Of a DNA stretch of 64,000 bases, positions 1 through 9,457 are shown in pieces. Origin of the DNA: Sandaracinus amylolyticus (GTDB lineage: Bacteria; Myxococcota_A; Polyangia; Polyangiales; Sandaracinaceae). Both the position numbers and the translations under genes were made by a program. A model generated the notes under the pieces. The model was not told the origin of the DNA and did not search any database. It was given only the letters and a program-made list of their open reading frames with translations. Within the stretch, counting starts at the first letter, position 1; each line of letters starts with the position of its first letter. Location of the stretch: positions 3,100,001-3,164,000 of the forward strand of contig NZ_CP070225.1 of the NCBI RefSeq assembly GCF_021631985.1, given 5' to 3'.

Positions 1-1
1 C

Positions 2-1204
2 CGTGCGATCGCGATCGCGTGCGCGCTCCTGCTCCTGGCGAGCTCGCTCGCATCGGCGCAGAGCGGCGAGATCGGCGTCGCGGGGACGCTCTATCACGAG
101 GGCGGCGGGCCACTGAACATGACCGTCGTCACGCCCGGCGTGAGCGCGTCGGTGGATCCGATCGAGGAGCTCACGATCCGCGCGGGCTGGGAGGCCGACA
201 TCGTGAGCGGCGCGAGCGTCGCCGTGGTCGATGCGCCGGCCCCCGAGGTCGACGTGATCTCGACCGCGACCCAGCTCTTCGACTTCCGCAACGTGATCTC
301 GGGCGGCGCCGAGGTGCGCAGCGACTACGGCGCGATCCGCGCGGGGTACGCGTACGGCTTCGAGAACGACTACCGCAGCCACGCGATGACGCTCGGCGCG
401 CGCGCCGAGGCGTTCGAGCGCACCGCGGCGTTCGACATCTCGTACGCGCGCGGCTGGGACGAGGTCTGCGACGTCTTTCAGCCGCGCAACCAGGAGCCCG
501 TCGATCGACGTCGTCTCGCGAGCTCCGAGGGATGCTTCGGCGACAGCCCGGAGCTCACCGAGCGCCCGGTCGAGCTGCAGACGTTCCAGGGCTCGTGGAC
601 CCAGGCGTGGGCGCCGATCTTCACGACGCAGCTCACGGTCACCGCGCAGCTCGTCGACGGCTTCCAGAGCAATCCGTACCGCGCGGTGTGGCTCGGCCGC
701 ACTGCGGCCCAGGAGCACCACCCGGACTTCCGCGCGCGGTACGCGGCGGCGCTGGGCGCGCGCCTGTGGCTGCAGCCGCTCTCGGCCGCGCTCCAGGCGA
801 ACGTGCGCGGCTATCGCGACACCTGGGACGTCACGAGCATCACTGCGGAGCTCGCCTACGAGCAGGTGATCGAGGGCGCGCTGCGCATCCGCGTGCGCGG
901 CCGCTACTACAACCAGACCGGCGCCGCGTTCTACAGCGACGACTACGCGCTCGCGCCGCGCGGCCAGTTCTTCACCGGCGATCGCGAGCTCTCACCGATG
1001 TGGAGCACGCTCGTCGGCGCACAGATCGCGTACACGATCTCGTCCGGTGCCGACGGAGCCGCGCTCGGGTTCCTGCGCTCCTTCGATCTGCTGCTCAAGG
1101 GCGACTGGCTGCACCACGATTTTCCGAGCTTCCACTATGGTCGCGTCGCCGTGCCCAACGTCGACGGGCTCATCGTGACGCTCGCGCTGGAGGCTGCGTT
1201 CTGA
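2..1204 (+). CDS. DUF3570-like outer-membrane beta-barrel protein (5' partial)
   Basis: The reading frame is already open at the window edge and begins inside a hydrophobic stretch (LLLLASSLASAQ) that looks like the end of a signal peptide with an AxA-type cleavage site, so at most a few N-terminal residues are missing. The mature part begins with a tyrosine/histidine/glycine-rich segment followed by a VTPGVSASVDP strand. Alternating aromatic/hydrophobic strands continue to a C-terminal Phe, typical of an outer-membrane barrel. The start and overall layout resemble the DUF3570 family, often found beside a DUF4266 lipoprotein and thioredoxin-like genes; those would lie outside the window. Function is unknown. 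The next gene starts three bases after the stop, so the two are probably co-transcribed. Confidence 0.7.
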   Translation, partial: RAIAIACALLLLASSLASAQSGEIGVAGTLYHEGGGPLNMTVVTPGVSASVDPIEELTIRAGWEADIVSGASVAVVDAPAPEVDVISTATQLFDFRNVISGGAEVRSDYGAIRAGYAYGFENDYRSHAMTLGARAEAFERTAAFDISYARGWDEVCDVFQPRNQEPVDRRRLASSEGCFGDSPELTERPVELQTFQGSWTQAWAPIFTTQLTVTAQLVDGFQSNPYRAVWLGRTAAQEHHPDFRARYAAALGARLWLQPLSAALQANVRGYRDTWDVTSITAELAYEQVIEGALRIRVRGRYYNQTGAAFYSDDYALAPRGQFFTGDRELSPMWSTLVGAQIAYTISSGADGAALGFLRSFDLLLKGDWLHHDFPSFHYGRVAVPNVDGLIVTLALEAAF

Positions 1205-1206
1205 TC

Positions 1207-2184
1207 ATGTCGATGCTCCGCTCCTTGCCGCTGGTGCTCGCGGCGATCTTGTCGCTCGCGGGATGCAACCGGCGCGGCTCGCTCCTCGATCAGCCTCCGG
1301 CCGCGACCGGCGATGCGACGCGGCCCGGCGCACGCCCTCCCGGCAGCGCACGTGGCAGCGCGCGGCCGCCCGCGGGCACGAGCTGCATGGGCCGCGAGGA
1401 CTGCCCCAGCGATCAGGTCTGCGTCGATCGCGTGTGCCGCTATCGCGAGACGAGCGTCGCAGGCGAGATCCTCGCGACCGCAGCGCGCGCGCAGGTCGAG
1501 GCGGGCGACTGGGAAGGCGCGATCCGCACCTTCGATCAGGCGATCGAGCACTACGACACCGCGCACGCACCGGTGCCGCCCGACCTGCTCTGCGCGTCGG
1601 CGTCGCTCGTGCTTCGCACCGCGTCGGACGCCGAGGGTCGCGAGCGGGGCGCGCGCCGCGCCGATGCGTGCTTCCGCGCGTCGCTGCCGGGCTCGCCCGA
1701 GCGCGAGGAGGTGCGCCGCGCCGTGGCCCGTCTTCGCTTCGAGGGGCTCGACACCGCGCTCTTCGATCGCACCGAGCCGGCCGAGCGCTTCTTCACGCAG
1801 GAGCCGAGCCGCCCGACCGTCGACGCGCTCGCGATCGACGTCGAGCTGCCGGAGAGCGAGGACCCCGGCGTCGCCCAGGTGCGCGAGCAGCTCGCGGGCG
1901 AAGCGGCGCGCCGCGCGATCGCGGAGTGCTTCGTCCAGGACTGGGAGCTGCGCCACGAGCGCAGCGCGTCGGCCTCGCTGATCGTGCGTTACGCGACGCG
2001 CCTCCACGACATGGGCACCTACGACACGTACGAGCCGACGATCAGCGTCGAGAAGACGACGGTCGCCGAGGACGGGTTCGAGCCCTGTGTCGCGCGCTCG
2101 CTGTCCGGCGCGATCGCCGCGCCGCGCGCCAGCCGCGTGGTCGCGTGGCAGACGTCGATGTCGATCACCGCGAGCGTCCAGTAA
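1207..2184 (+). CDS. Secreted lipoprotein with Cys-rich segment and TPR-like helices
   Basis: The ATG lies just after the preceding stop and is followed by a short lipoprotein signal (LLPLVLAAI-type core, lipobox LAGC near residue 20). Residues about 58-80 contain a small disulfide-rich motif (CMGREDCPSDQVC...C) common in myxobacterial surface proteins. Next comes a helical part (EILATAARAQVEAGDWEGAIRTFDQ..) with TPR-like spacing, then a C-terminal domain with paired cysteines. It is expected to be anchored in the outer membrane. No enzyme motif was seen. Linkage to the upstream barrel gene suggests a joint envelope role; this is inference. Confidence 0.7.
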   Translation: MSMLRSLPLVLAAILSLAGCNRRGSLLDQPPAATGDATRPGARPPGSARGSARPPAGTSCMGREDCPSDQVCVDRVCRYRETSVAGEILATAARAQVEAGDWEGAIRTFDQAIEHYDTAHAPVPPDLLCASASLVLRTASDAEGRERGARRADACFRASLPGSPEREEVRRAVARLRFEGLDTALFDRTEPAERFFTQEPSRPTVDALAIDVELPESEDPGVAQVREQLAGEAARRAIAECFVQDWELRHERSASASLIVRYATRLHDMGTYDTYEPTISVEKTTVAEDGFEPCVARSLSGAIAAPRASRVVAWQTSMSITASVQ

Positions 2185-2252
2185 AGCGCGTCGCTCGCGC
2201 CTGAGTGACGTTTGCCTCGATCGCCGGAAGAGCCTATTTTCCGCCGGCTCCG

Positions 2253-3347
2253 ATGACGACGAAGCAGCACGCGTGGGCCGTGATCATGGCGGGCGGCTCG
2301 GGGACGCGGTTCTGGCCGCTCTCGCGCAAGGCGCACCCCAAGCAGCTCCTTCCACTCGCCGGGAGCGACGCGTCGCTGCTCGCGGAGACGGTGCGTCGCA
2401 TCGCGCCGATCATCCCGGCGGAGCGCGTGGTGGTGGTCACCGCCGAGCACCTCGCCGACGCGACACGCGCCGCGCTGCCGAACGTGCCCGCGGAGAACGT
2501 CCTCGCCGAGCCGGTCGGTCGCAACACCGCGCCGTGCGTGGGCTGGGCCGCGGCGCACGTGCGGCGTCGTGATGCCGACGGCATCGTCGCGGTGCTCGCT
2601 GCGGATCACCACATCGGCGACGAGCCCGGGTTCCTCACGATCCTCGAGCGCGCGCTCGGCGCCGCGGAGCACGGCGAGCTGGTCACGCTCGGCATCAAGC
2701 CGACCCGCCCCGAGACCGGCTATGGCTACCTCGAGGTCGGCGAGGAGCTCGGGCCGGGCGTCTATCGCGCGCGCCGCTTCGTCGAGAAGCCGAACCGCGC
2801 GCGCGCCGAGCAGTTCCTGACGTCGGGCTCGTTCCTCTGGAACAGCGGGATGTTCTTCTTCCGCGCGAGCTCGGTGCTCGACGCGATCCGCGTGCACCTG
2901 CCGGGGCTCGGCGCCGCGCTCGAGCGCTTCGATCACGCAGCGGAGCAAGGGCGCGAGCAGGACGTGGTGCGCGCGGAGTACGCGGCGCTGCCCTCGATCT
3001 CGATCGACCACGGCGTGATGGAGAAAGAGGATCGCGTCGTGGTGGTGCCCGGCGACTTCGGATGGTCCGACGTCGGGAGCTGGCTGACCGCTTGGGAGCT
3101 CGCCGCGAAGGACGCGCAGAACAACGCGGTCGCGGCCGGCGGCGCGAGCGACGACGTGGTGCTCGTCGACGCGACGGGCTCGTACGTGCGCGCGCCGCAG
3201 GGCAAGGTCGTCGCGCTGATCGGCGTGCGCGATCTCGTCGTGGTCGACACCGAGGACGCGCTGCTCGTGGTCCCGCGCGATCGCGCGCAGGACGTGCGCG
3301 CCGTCGTCGACGCGCTCAAGGCGCGCAAGCGCGACGACAAACTCTGA
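2253..3347 (+). CDS. manC: Mannose-1-phosphate guanylyltransferase
   Basis: It makes GDP-mannose from mannose-1-phosphate and GTP in the cytoplasm. The 364-residue protein has the nucleotidyltransferase signature GGSGTRFWPLSR near the N-terminus, a nucleotide-binding ADHHI segment, the ETGYGY motif and the FVEKP sugar-binding motif. It lacks the C-terminal cupin (phosphomannose isomerase) domain of bifunctional ManC/AlgA, so it is the short, monofunctional form. ATG 2253 is preferred because it places the family's first beta strand directly after a short leader; an upstream GTG at 2205 would add 16 atypical residues. It lies 42 bp before a phosphohexomutase gene, its pathway partner. Confidence 0.9.
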   Translation: MTTKQHAWAVIMAGGSGTRFWPLSRKAHPKQLLPLAGSDASLLAETVRRIAPIIPAERVVVVTAEHLADATRAALPNVPAENVLAEPVGRNTAPCVGWAAAHVRRRDADGIVAVLAADHHIGDEPGFLTILERALGAAEHGELVTLGIKPTRPETGYGYLEVGEELGPGVYRARRFVEKPNRARAEQFLTSGSFLWNSGMFFFRASSVLDAIRVHLPGLGAALERFDHAAEQGREQDVVRAEYAALPSISIDHGVMEKEDRVVVVPGDFGWSDVGSWLTAWELAAKDAQNNAVAAGGASDDVVLVDATGSYVRAPQGKVVALIGVRDLVVVDTEDALLVVPRDRAQDVRAVVDALKARKRDDKL

Positions 3348-3389
3348 TTCGACATCGCGATCGCCGATCGCGATGGGTGGGAGACGCTC

Positions 3390-4778
3390 ATGGCCTCGAT
3401 CCCGAATCCGTTCGTGTTCCGCGAGTACGACGTGCGTGGCGTCGCCGATCGCGATCTCAGCGACGACTTCGCGCTCTCGCTCGGGCGCGCGCTCGGCACG
3501 TTCTGGGCGCGCCGTGGACAGCGCCGCGTCGCGGTCGGTCGCGACTGCCGTCTGAGCTCGCCGCGCCTCCACGCCGCCCTGGTGCGCGGGATCCTCGAGA
3601 CCGGCGCGCAGATCACCGACGTCGGCATGGTCCCGACGCCGCTGCTCTACTTCAGCGTGTTCCACCTCGGGCTCGACGGCGGCGTGCAGATCACCGGCAG
3701 CCACAACCCGCCCGAGGACAACGGCTTCAAGATCATGAGCGGCAAGGGGACGCTCTCCGGCGAGGAGATCCTCGAGCTGCGCCGCATCATCGAGCAGGAC
3801 GACTTCGCGATCATCGGCGAGCGCGCGATCGGCGCGCCGGGCACCCGCACCGAGCTCGACATCCTGCCGGCGTACGAAGGCTTCGTGCGCGGCAACGTGA
3901 AGATGGCGCGCACCGATCTGCGCTTCGCGATCGACGCGGGCAACGGCGCGGGCGGCCCCGCTGCGCTCGGTGCGATGCGCGCCGCGGGGCTCGAGCCGAT
4001 CGCCCTGCTCTGCGAGCCCGACGGCGCGTTCCCGGTGCACCACCCGGATCCCTCGCTGCCCGAGAACCTCGAGATGCTCGTCGCGACGGTGCGCGAGCTC
4101 GGGCTCGAGCTCGGCATCGCGTTCGACGGCGATGCGGATCGCATCGGCGTGATCGACGCGCGCGGCGACACGCTCTGGGGCGACAAGCTGATGATCGTGT
4201 TCGCGCGCGACGTGCTCGCGCGTCGCCCCGGCGCGGCGATCCTCGGCGAGGTGAAGTGCTCGCAGACGCTCTACGACGACGTCGCGAAGCACGGCGGGCG
4301 CCCGATCCTCTGGAAGACGGGGCACTCGCTCATCAAGAAGAAGATGAAGGAAGAGCACGCGCTGCTCGCGGGCGAGATGAGCGGCCACGTGTTCTTCGCG
4401 GATCGCTACTTCGGCTACGACGACGCGATCTACGCGGCGCTGCGTCTGCTCGAGATCGTGGCGCGCAGCGATCGCCCGCTGCACGAGCTGCTGCACGACG
4501 TGCCGAAGACCTTCGCGACGCCGGAGATCCGCGTGGACTGCGCCGACGATCGCAAGTTCGGGATCGTCGAGCGCGTGCGCGATCACTATCGCAAGACCCA
4601 CGACGTCATCGACGTCGACGGCGCGCGCATCCTGTTCGGTGAAGGCGCGTGGGGCCTCGTGCGCGCGTCCAACACGCAGCCGGTGCTGGTGCTCCGCTTC
4701 GAGGCGGGCACGCCCGAGCGGCTCGATGCGATCCAGCGCGAGGTGGAGGCGCTGGTCGCGCAGACGAAAGAAGGATGA
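3390..4778 (+). CDS. manB: Phosphomannomutase/phosphoglucomutase
   Basis: This alpha-D-phosphohexomutase interconverts hexose 6- and 1-phosphates and so supplies mannose-1-phosphate to the upstream guanylyltransferase. All four family signatures are present: the active-site serine loop TGSHNP, the metal loop DGDADR, the sugar-specificity loop GEMSGH and the phosphate loop RASNTQP. Length (462 aa) is normal for the PMM/PGM class, and glucose/mannose preference cannot be told from sequence. A GGGAG ribosome site sits about eight bases upstream of ATG 3390. The stop overlaps the next ATG (ATGA), so the methyltransferase is translationally coupled. Confidence 0.9.
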   Translation: MASIPNPFVFREYDVRGVADRDLSDDFALSLGRALGTFWARRGQRRVAVGRDCRLSSPRLHAALVRGILETGAQITDVGMVPTPLLYFSVFHLGLDGGVQITGSHNPPEDNGFKIMSGKGTLSGEEILELRRIIEQDDFAIIGERAIGAPGTRTELDILPAYEGFVRGNVKMARTDLRFAIDAGNGAGGPAALGAMRAAGLEPIALLCEPDGAFPVHHPDPSLPENLEMLVATVRELGLELGIAFDGDADRIGVIDARGDTLWGDKLMIVFARDVLARRPGAAILGEVKCSQTLYDDVAKHGGRPILWKTGHSLIKKKMKEEHALLAGEMSGHVFFADRYFGYDDAIYAALRLLEIVARSDRPLHELLHDVPKTFATPEIRVDCADDRKFGIVERVRDHYRKTHDVIDVDGARILFGEGAWGLVRASNTQPVLVLRFEAGTPERLDAIQREVEALVAQTKEG

Positions 4779-5446
4779 GCATGTCGACGCGCGCGATGGG
4801 TCTCGCTCCCGAGCTCTACGAGTACGTGCTCGCCTCGATGCCGCCCGAGCATCCGGTGCTCGCGTGGCTGCGCGAGGAGACCGCGAAGCTCGGTGGGATC
4901 TCGCGGATGCAGATCGGCAGCGATCAGGGCCAGCTCATGGCGCTCTTCGTGCGCATGGTCGCCGCGCGAAAGGTGCTCGAGATCGGCTGCTTCACCGGGT
5001 ACAGCTCGACCGCGATGGCGCTCGCGATGGCGCCCGGCGGGACGCTGATCACGTGCGACGTGAGCGAGCCGTACACGAAGCTCGCGCAGCAGGCGTGGGC
5101 GCGCGCCGGCGTCGCGGATCGCGTGTCGCTGCGGCTCGCACCGGCGCTCGAGACGTGCGACGCGCTGATCGCCGCGGGTGAGAGCGGCACGTTCGATCTC
5201 GCGTTCATCGACGCCGACAAGAGCAACTACGACGGTTACTGGGAGCGCTGCATGACGCTGCTGCGCCCTGGCGGCGTGGTGCTCGTCGACAACGTGCTCT
5301 GGGGCGGCGCGGTGATCGATTCGACGATCGATGACGAAGACACTCGGGCCATCCGCCGTCTCAACGGGAAGGTCGGTCGCGACCCTCGCGTAGCCAGTGC
5401 CATGATCGGCGTCGGAGATGGGCTCACGATCGCCGTGCGATTGTGA
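4775..5446 (+). CDS. SAM-dependent O-methyltransferase (CCoAMT type)
   Basis: This is a 223-residue class I methyltransferase of the caffeoyl-CoA/catechol O-methyltransferase type. It shows the SAM-binding motif VLEIGCFTGYSS, the metal-binding strand FIDADKSNY and VDNVLWGG, the usual Mg2+/acceptor site. The true start is ATG 4775, which overlaps the manB stop and is preceded by a good AAGAAGG ribosome site; longer in-frame starts run through manB. The acceptor substrate is unknown. Sitting last in a manC-manB operon, it could modify a glycan or a secondary metabolite, but the family mostly acts on catechols, so the link may only be transcriptional. Confidence 0.85.
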   Translation: MSMSTRAMGLAPELYEYVLASMPPEHPVLAWLREETAKLGGISRMQIGSDQGQLMALFVRMVAARKVLEIGCFTGYSSTAMALAMAPGGTLITCDVSEPYTKLAQQAWARAGVADRVSLRLAPALETCDALIAAGESGTFDLAFIDADKSNYDGYWERCMTLLRPGGVVLVDNVLWGGAVIDSTIDDEDTRAIRRLNGKVGRDPRVASAMIGVGDGLTIAVRL

Positions 5447-5510
5447 GTGGCGGCGCGGGCGCAGCCGACCGTTCCGAGGTATCGAGCGGGCGTTTTCGCC
5501 AGGGGGTCCG

Positions 5511-6137
5511 ATGATGAATCGTCTCTTCGCCGGTCTTGTCTTCGCCGCGGCGGCGCTGTGTGCGAACGCGGCGAGCGCGCAGGTGGTCATCCAGGGTGAA
5601 GGTCAGGCGGGCGGCGTGTACGGTCAGGGCACCGTCTACGTCGCGCCAGCGCAGGGTCAGACGCTCCAGGCGCAGCCTCAGCAGCAGCAATACGGCGCGT
5701 CGCCGTACGTCGCGCAGCAGCAGGGGCAGCCGCAGCCGGTCCGCACGGTCGTGCACACGTCGCCGACGATGGCGCTGCTGGTGCCGGGCGTGATCGCGCT
5801 GGGCGCGGGCTGGCTCATCCACGGTCTCGGCAGCCTCGGTGTCGCGGAGCAGTGCATCGGGTTCGAGTGCCCCGACGATCTCGGCACGTGGGTCGGGCTC
5901 GGGTGGATCCCGATCGCGGGGCCGTGGATCGCGTACGGCGCGACCGACTACTTGGGCGACTACGCGTGGTTCAACATCCTGTTCGGGATCGTGCAGGGCG
6001 TGGGCGCGGTGCTGACCGTGCTCGGCGTCGCGATCCAGCAGGAGTGGGAGGAGGCGGTCTACGTCGATCTCGGCGACGACGTGCGCCTCGCGTTCGACGG
6101 CGGTGGGAGCCAGGTGGGCGCGACGCTGAGCTGGTGA
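5511..6137 (+). CDS. Exported Gln-rich membrane protein, unknown function
   Basis: The 208-residue protein has a clear Sec signal peptide (MMNRLFAGLVFAAAALCA..ASA-Q). A Gly/Gln-rich low-complexity segment follows (about residues 25-80, with QPQQQQYG-type runs), then two or three hydrophobic segments (for example ALLVPGVIALGAGWLIHGL and the stretch near FNILFGIVQGVGAVLTVLG). ATG 5511 follows a purine-rich AGGGGG. A factor-independent terminator lies about 20 bp past the stop, so this gene ends its transcription unit. No known domain was recognised; an inner-membrane or envelope location is likely. Confidence 0.65.
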   Translation: MMNRLFAGLVFAAAALCANAASAQVVIQGEGQAGGVYGQGTVYVAPAQGQTLQAQPQQQQYGASPYVAQQQGQPQPVRTVVHTSPTMALLVPGVIALGAGWLIHGLGSLGVAEQCIGFECPDDLGTWVGLGWIPIAGPWIAYGATDYLGDYAWFNILFGIVQGVGAVLTVLGVAIQQEWEEAVYVDLGDDVRLAFDGGGSQVGATLSW

Positions 6138-6158
6138 TCCCGACGAGCTGGGTGCGAC

Positions 6159-6197
6159 GGCGTCTCGGCCCAAGGCCGAGGCGCCGTTTGCGTTTTC
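6159..6197 (+). terminator. Factor-independent terminator after the 5511 gene
   Basis: Positions 6159-6170 pair with 6174-6185 as a 12-bp stem (one G-T wobble) closed by a CAA loop. A T-rich run follows directly (GTTTGCGTTTT). It lies 22 bp after the stop codon and before the next gene's TTG start. Confidence 0.75.
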
Positions 6198-6264
6198 CGT
6201 CGTGGATCCCGGCGGAACGGCGCTACCCTCCGCGCCGTCGCGCAAGCGGAAGTGAGGCTGTCGT

Positions 6265-7179
6265 TTGCCGTTCCGGATCGTCCCACCAGCGCTGGTCCTC
6301 GTTGCCGCGCTCTCCACACCTGCCCTCGCGCAGTCGCGCACCGGCGAGCGACTCGATCCCGCGATCGAACGCCGTGTCTCGGGCGAGGCCACCGTCGGCG
6401 TGCTCGAGCCGTACGGCAGTCACGACCGCCTGTACGGCGCGCTCGGTGTGTACGCGAGCGGCCGCCTGCACACCTGGGACGAGGGCGCGGAGGCACGCGG
6501 GATCGTCGAGCTCGACGGAACCCTGCGCGGCTTCTTCGGCGAGGTCTACGACGACGCGGGCTCGCTGCGCTGCTGCGCGATCGCGAGCTCGACGCTGTCG
6601 CTGATGATCGGGTGGACCGACGGCGCGAGCGTGCGGGTGCGCGGCGGCCCGGCGATCACGCTGCCGTTCGCGATGCTGAACAGCCGCGCGAGCTCCGCGC
6701 AGTACCTGACGCAGCTCGCGCTCGCTGCGACGGGGTTCTGGGACGCGTGGGAGGGCTTCGCGCTGGGCCCGAGCGCGCTCGCGCGCGCCGACGTCGACGT
6801 GCGATCCGGCGTGCTCATCGCCGGCGCCGACCTCGCGGCAGGCGCGGCGTTCTGGCTCTGGCGCGACGGCTTCTGGGACGAGCCGCCGATCGCCGTCGCG
6901 CACTATCAGATCGGCGGCTACGTCGGCATCGAGCCGATCGAGTGGCTCGCGCTGGGGACGCGCGTGCAGGTCGCTGGCTGGAGCGACTACGGCGACGGGC
7001 ACGCCACGCCGAGCGACGCCGACGCGCAAGTCTCGCTCGTGCCCTTCGCGCGGTGGATGGGACCGCCGTGGTTCGTCGAGGTGCGCGGCACGATGAACCT
7101 GGACGAGCCGGTGGGATTCGCGAGCCGATCGCTGATGTGGGGCGTGCGCCTCGCGGCCGGCGTGGAGCTCGAGCCGTGA
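6265..7179 (+). CDS. Exported barrel-like envelope protein, unknown function
   Basis: Translation from TTG 6265 gives a signal peptide (MPFRIVPPALVLVAALSTPALAQ) with an ALAQ cleavage site; an AGTGAGG ribosome site lies seven bases upstream. No ATG or GTG in frame gives a better start. The mature part (about 280 aa) alternates glycine/aromatic beta strands (GALGVYASGRLHTW, GGYVGIEPIEWLALG), consistent with a small outer-membrane barrel or a periplasmic beta protein. The last codon overlaps the start of the next lipoprotein gene (TGATG), so the two are coupled. No family was recognised. Confidence 0.6.
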   Translation: MPFRIVPPALVLVAALSTPALAQSRTGERLDPAIERRVSGEATVGVLEPYGSHDRLYGALGVYASGRLHTWDEGAEARGIVELDGTLRGFFGEVYDDAGSLRCCAIASSTLSLMIGWTDGASVRVRGGPAITLPFAMLNSRASSAQYLTQLALAATGFWDAWEGFALGPSALARADVDVRSGVLIAGADLAAGAAFWLWRDGFWDEPPIAVAHYQIGGYVGIEPIEWLALGTRVQVAGWSDYGDGHATPSDADAQVSLVPFARWMGPPWFVEVRGTMNLDEPVGFASRSLMWGVRLAAGVELEP

Positions 7180-8321
7180 TGCGCGCGGTGGTCATCGTCA
7201 TCGCGTGCGTGCTCGCGTCGTGCGCGCGCGAGACCGAGCCCGACGAGCTTCGCTTCGTCGACGCATCGCTCCCCGATGGAAGCCCGTGGGGGCTCTTCGA
7301 TGCGACGCCGAACCCGCGGCGCGATGCGGGTCCGCGTCCTCCTTCCTCTGCGCTCTCGTGGGGCGAGGACGAGCTCGTGCAGCTCTTCGTCGGCGACGCG
7401 GGGTACCTCGTCGTGCGGCGCGACGTCGTCCAGCGCTTCGATCGCGATGGCGTCGAGCGCGCGCGCTGGGATGCGCCGGAGCGCGTCGTCACGGCGGCGT
7501 TCGATGGTGCGCAGCTCACGGTCGTCGACGGTACGAGCGTCGTCGCGCTCGACGCCGATGCCCTGGTCGAGCAGATGCGCACGCCGCTCGCGCGGCGGTG
7601 CTCGTCGGCGACGATGCTCTCCGGCGCGCGCCTCGTGTGCCGCGATCGCGACGAAGCGTCGACGCACGGGCTGACGGTCTACGACGTCGTCTCGGGCGTC
7701 GAGCTCGGTCACGCCATCACGAGCGACCAGCGCAGCGTGCTGCATCTCTTCGCGGTGCCGGACGACGCTGCGGTCATCGCGCTGCCCGACGTGGCGTGGG
7801 CGTCGTGGGTCCAGCCGCGGCTCTATCGCGTCGAGGACGGAGTCGCTTCGGAGTGGGGCATCGCAGACGCACACGACTCGGAGTCCGCGGCTCCGTTCCT
7901 CGCGATCGTGCGCGGAGCGCCCGCGCGCGTGGTGAACGAGCGCGGCCACGTCTTCCGCTTCGACACCTGCGCCGAGGGCACGGCGCCGTGCTTCGAGCGC
8001 GATGGCTCACTCGGCACGATCGGAGTTCGCGAGTCGGTCGTCGCGATGGACGATCTCGATCACGATGCGGTGCTGACGCTCTCGCAACGCCAGGGCTCGA
8101 CCGGGCCCCGATGCGTCGGAGGATGCGCGCTGCGTCGGACCGATCTGGCGACCCGCGCGGTGCTCGCGGAGGGCACGTTCGAAGGTCCCGTCGGAGGCGT
8201 CATCGCGGTGCGCTGGGATCCGCGCGGCGGCGCGGCGTTCGTCGCAGGGAGCACATCGTGCTCGGACGTGGCGTGCCGTGGCTGGAGCGTGACGCGCGTC
8301 GTGATGGAGGACGCTCGATGA
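7179..8321 (+). CDS. Lipoprotein, first of a tandem paralogous pair
   Basis: The 380-residue protein has a short lipoprotein signal (MRAVVIVIACVLASC). An Asp/Pro-rich linker follows, then a beta-rich domain with repeated strand motifs (QLFVGDAGYLVV, TAAFDGAQLTVVDG) suggestive of a propeller-like sensor fold, and four or more cysteines in the C-terminal half. The next gene codes for the same architecture in the same order (LFVADAGHLVV, VAFDGARLVVAD), so the pair arose by tandem duplication. The start overlaps the previous stop, and the stop overlaps the next ATG. Function is unknown. Confidence 0.65.
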   Translation: MRAVVIVIACVLASCARETEPDELRFVDASLPDGSPWGLFDATPNPRRDAGPRPPSSALSWGEDELVQLFVGDAGYLVVRRDVVQRFDRDGVERARWDAPERVVTAAFDGAQLTVVDGTSVVALDADALVEQMRTPLARRCSSATMLSGARLVCRDRDEASTHGLTVYDVVSGVELGHAITSDQRSVLHLFAVPDDAAVIALPDVAWASWVQPRLYRVEDGVASEWGIADAHDSESAAPFLAIVRGAPARVVNERGHVFRFDTCAEGTAPCFERDGSLGTIGVRESVVAMDDLDHDAVLTLSQRQGSTGPRCVGGCALRRTDLATRAVLAEGTFEGPVGGVIAVRWDPRGGAAFVAGSTSCSDVACRGWSVTRVVMEDAR

Positions 8322-9428
8322 TGCGCCGCGTGCTGCTCGGAGCCCTGGTGATCGCGGTGCTCGCCGGATGCCGGGACAACGGCCCGCTCCCGGTGCTCGT
8401 CGACGATCCGTTCGCGCGCGATGCCGGGCCGCGGGACGCGGGGAGTCGTCGCGACGCGTGGATGCCGGAGGACCCCGGGCTTCCGGATCCACCGGACGCG
8501 CTGCGGAGCGGGCCCGAGGAGATCCTCGATCTCTTCGTGGCGGACGCAGGTCATCTCGTGGTGCTGCGTCGCGCGGTCGTGCTCGTCGATCGCACGGGCG
8601 GCGAGCTCACGCGCTGGACGATCGCGCGCGACATCACGGCGGTCGCGTTCGATGGCGCGCGGCTCGTCGTGGCGGACCGCGCGTTCGCGACCGAGCTCTC
8701 TCCGACGCTCGACGAACGCGGGGCGTTCCTGCTGACGCGCGAGTGCGTGCGCGCGACGATCGTCACGGACGCGCTCGTGTGTCGCGAGGAGCAGGCCGAC
8801 GTGGTCTACGACCTCGCGACGGGCACGGAGCGCGCGCGACGCGAGCACCTTCGCTACGAAGGCACTTCGCCGCTCGTCGTCGTGCCGGGCGCGCCGGCGT
8901 TCGTCTCGAGCAGCTCGCAGTGGCTCGCGGTGCACCGGCTCGCAGAGGACGCGCTCGTCGCGGTGCACGACGACGACGTGCCCGACGGTTTTCGAGCACG
9001 GAGAGTTGCTCGCGATCAGCGCCGACCCACGGCGCGTGATCACGGAGCGGGGGCGCGTGCTCGATCTCGAGGCGTGCCTCACGGCCACCGGACCGGCGCG
9101 CTGCTTCGTCGAGCAGACCCGGCTCCGGCTGGTCGACGAGACCCACGAGCTCGTCGCGCTCTCGAGCGCCGGCGCGGGGGACGTCGTCGCGGTGATCGAC
9201 GAGCCCCTGCGCCCGGGTTGGTCGACGCGATGCGAGCAGCCGTGCGAGATCGTGCGCGTCGGCGTCGCGGCGCGGGCGTTGGTCGCGCGCGCGCAGTGGA
9301 CCGCGCCGGTCGGGCGAGTCGTCGCGCTGCGCGAGGACGCGACCGACGGGAGCGTCGTGCTCGCCACGAGCCGCGGCTGCGACGGCGACGGGTGCACCGA
9401 CTGGAGCATCACCCGCGTCGCGTTCTGA
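8318..9428 (+). pseudogene. Lipoprotein paralogue interrupted by a one-base frameshift
   Basis: It starts at ATG 8318 (MMRRVLLGALVIAVLAGC lipobox), overlapping the preceding paralogue. The frame matches that paralogue through DDDVPDG and is then lost near 8989-8992, a run of four T. One base less there restores the reading G-F-E-H-G-E-L-L-A-I, which continues in the new frame to a TGA at 9426-9428 and again aligns with the upstream paralogue (ITERGRV.. against VNERGHV..). The total length is 3n+1, as expected for one inserted base. This may be a homopolymer sequencing error or a recent inactivating mutation; the intact remainder favours error or a very young event. Confidence 0.7.
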
Positions 9429-9457
9429 GTGGTCCGAGCGTTGCTCGACCTCGCGTC

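Noticed and set aside
2019-4601. An 860-codon minus-strand open frame
   Set aside because: It lies opposite manC and manB, which carry clear enzyme motifs; composition is typical of a shadow frame.
9430-9444. Second sigma54-like promoter (TGGTCC-N5-TTGC)
   Set aside because: The -24 part is imperfect and the predicted transcript start falls almost on the GTG start; probably chance.
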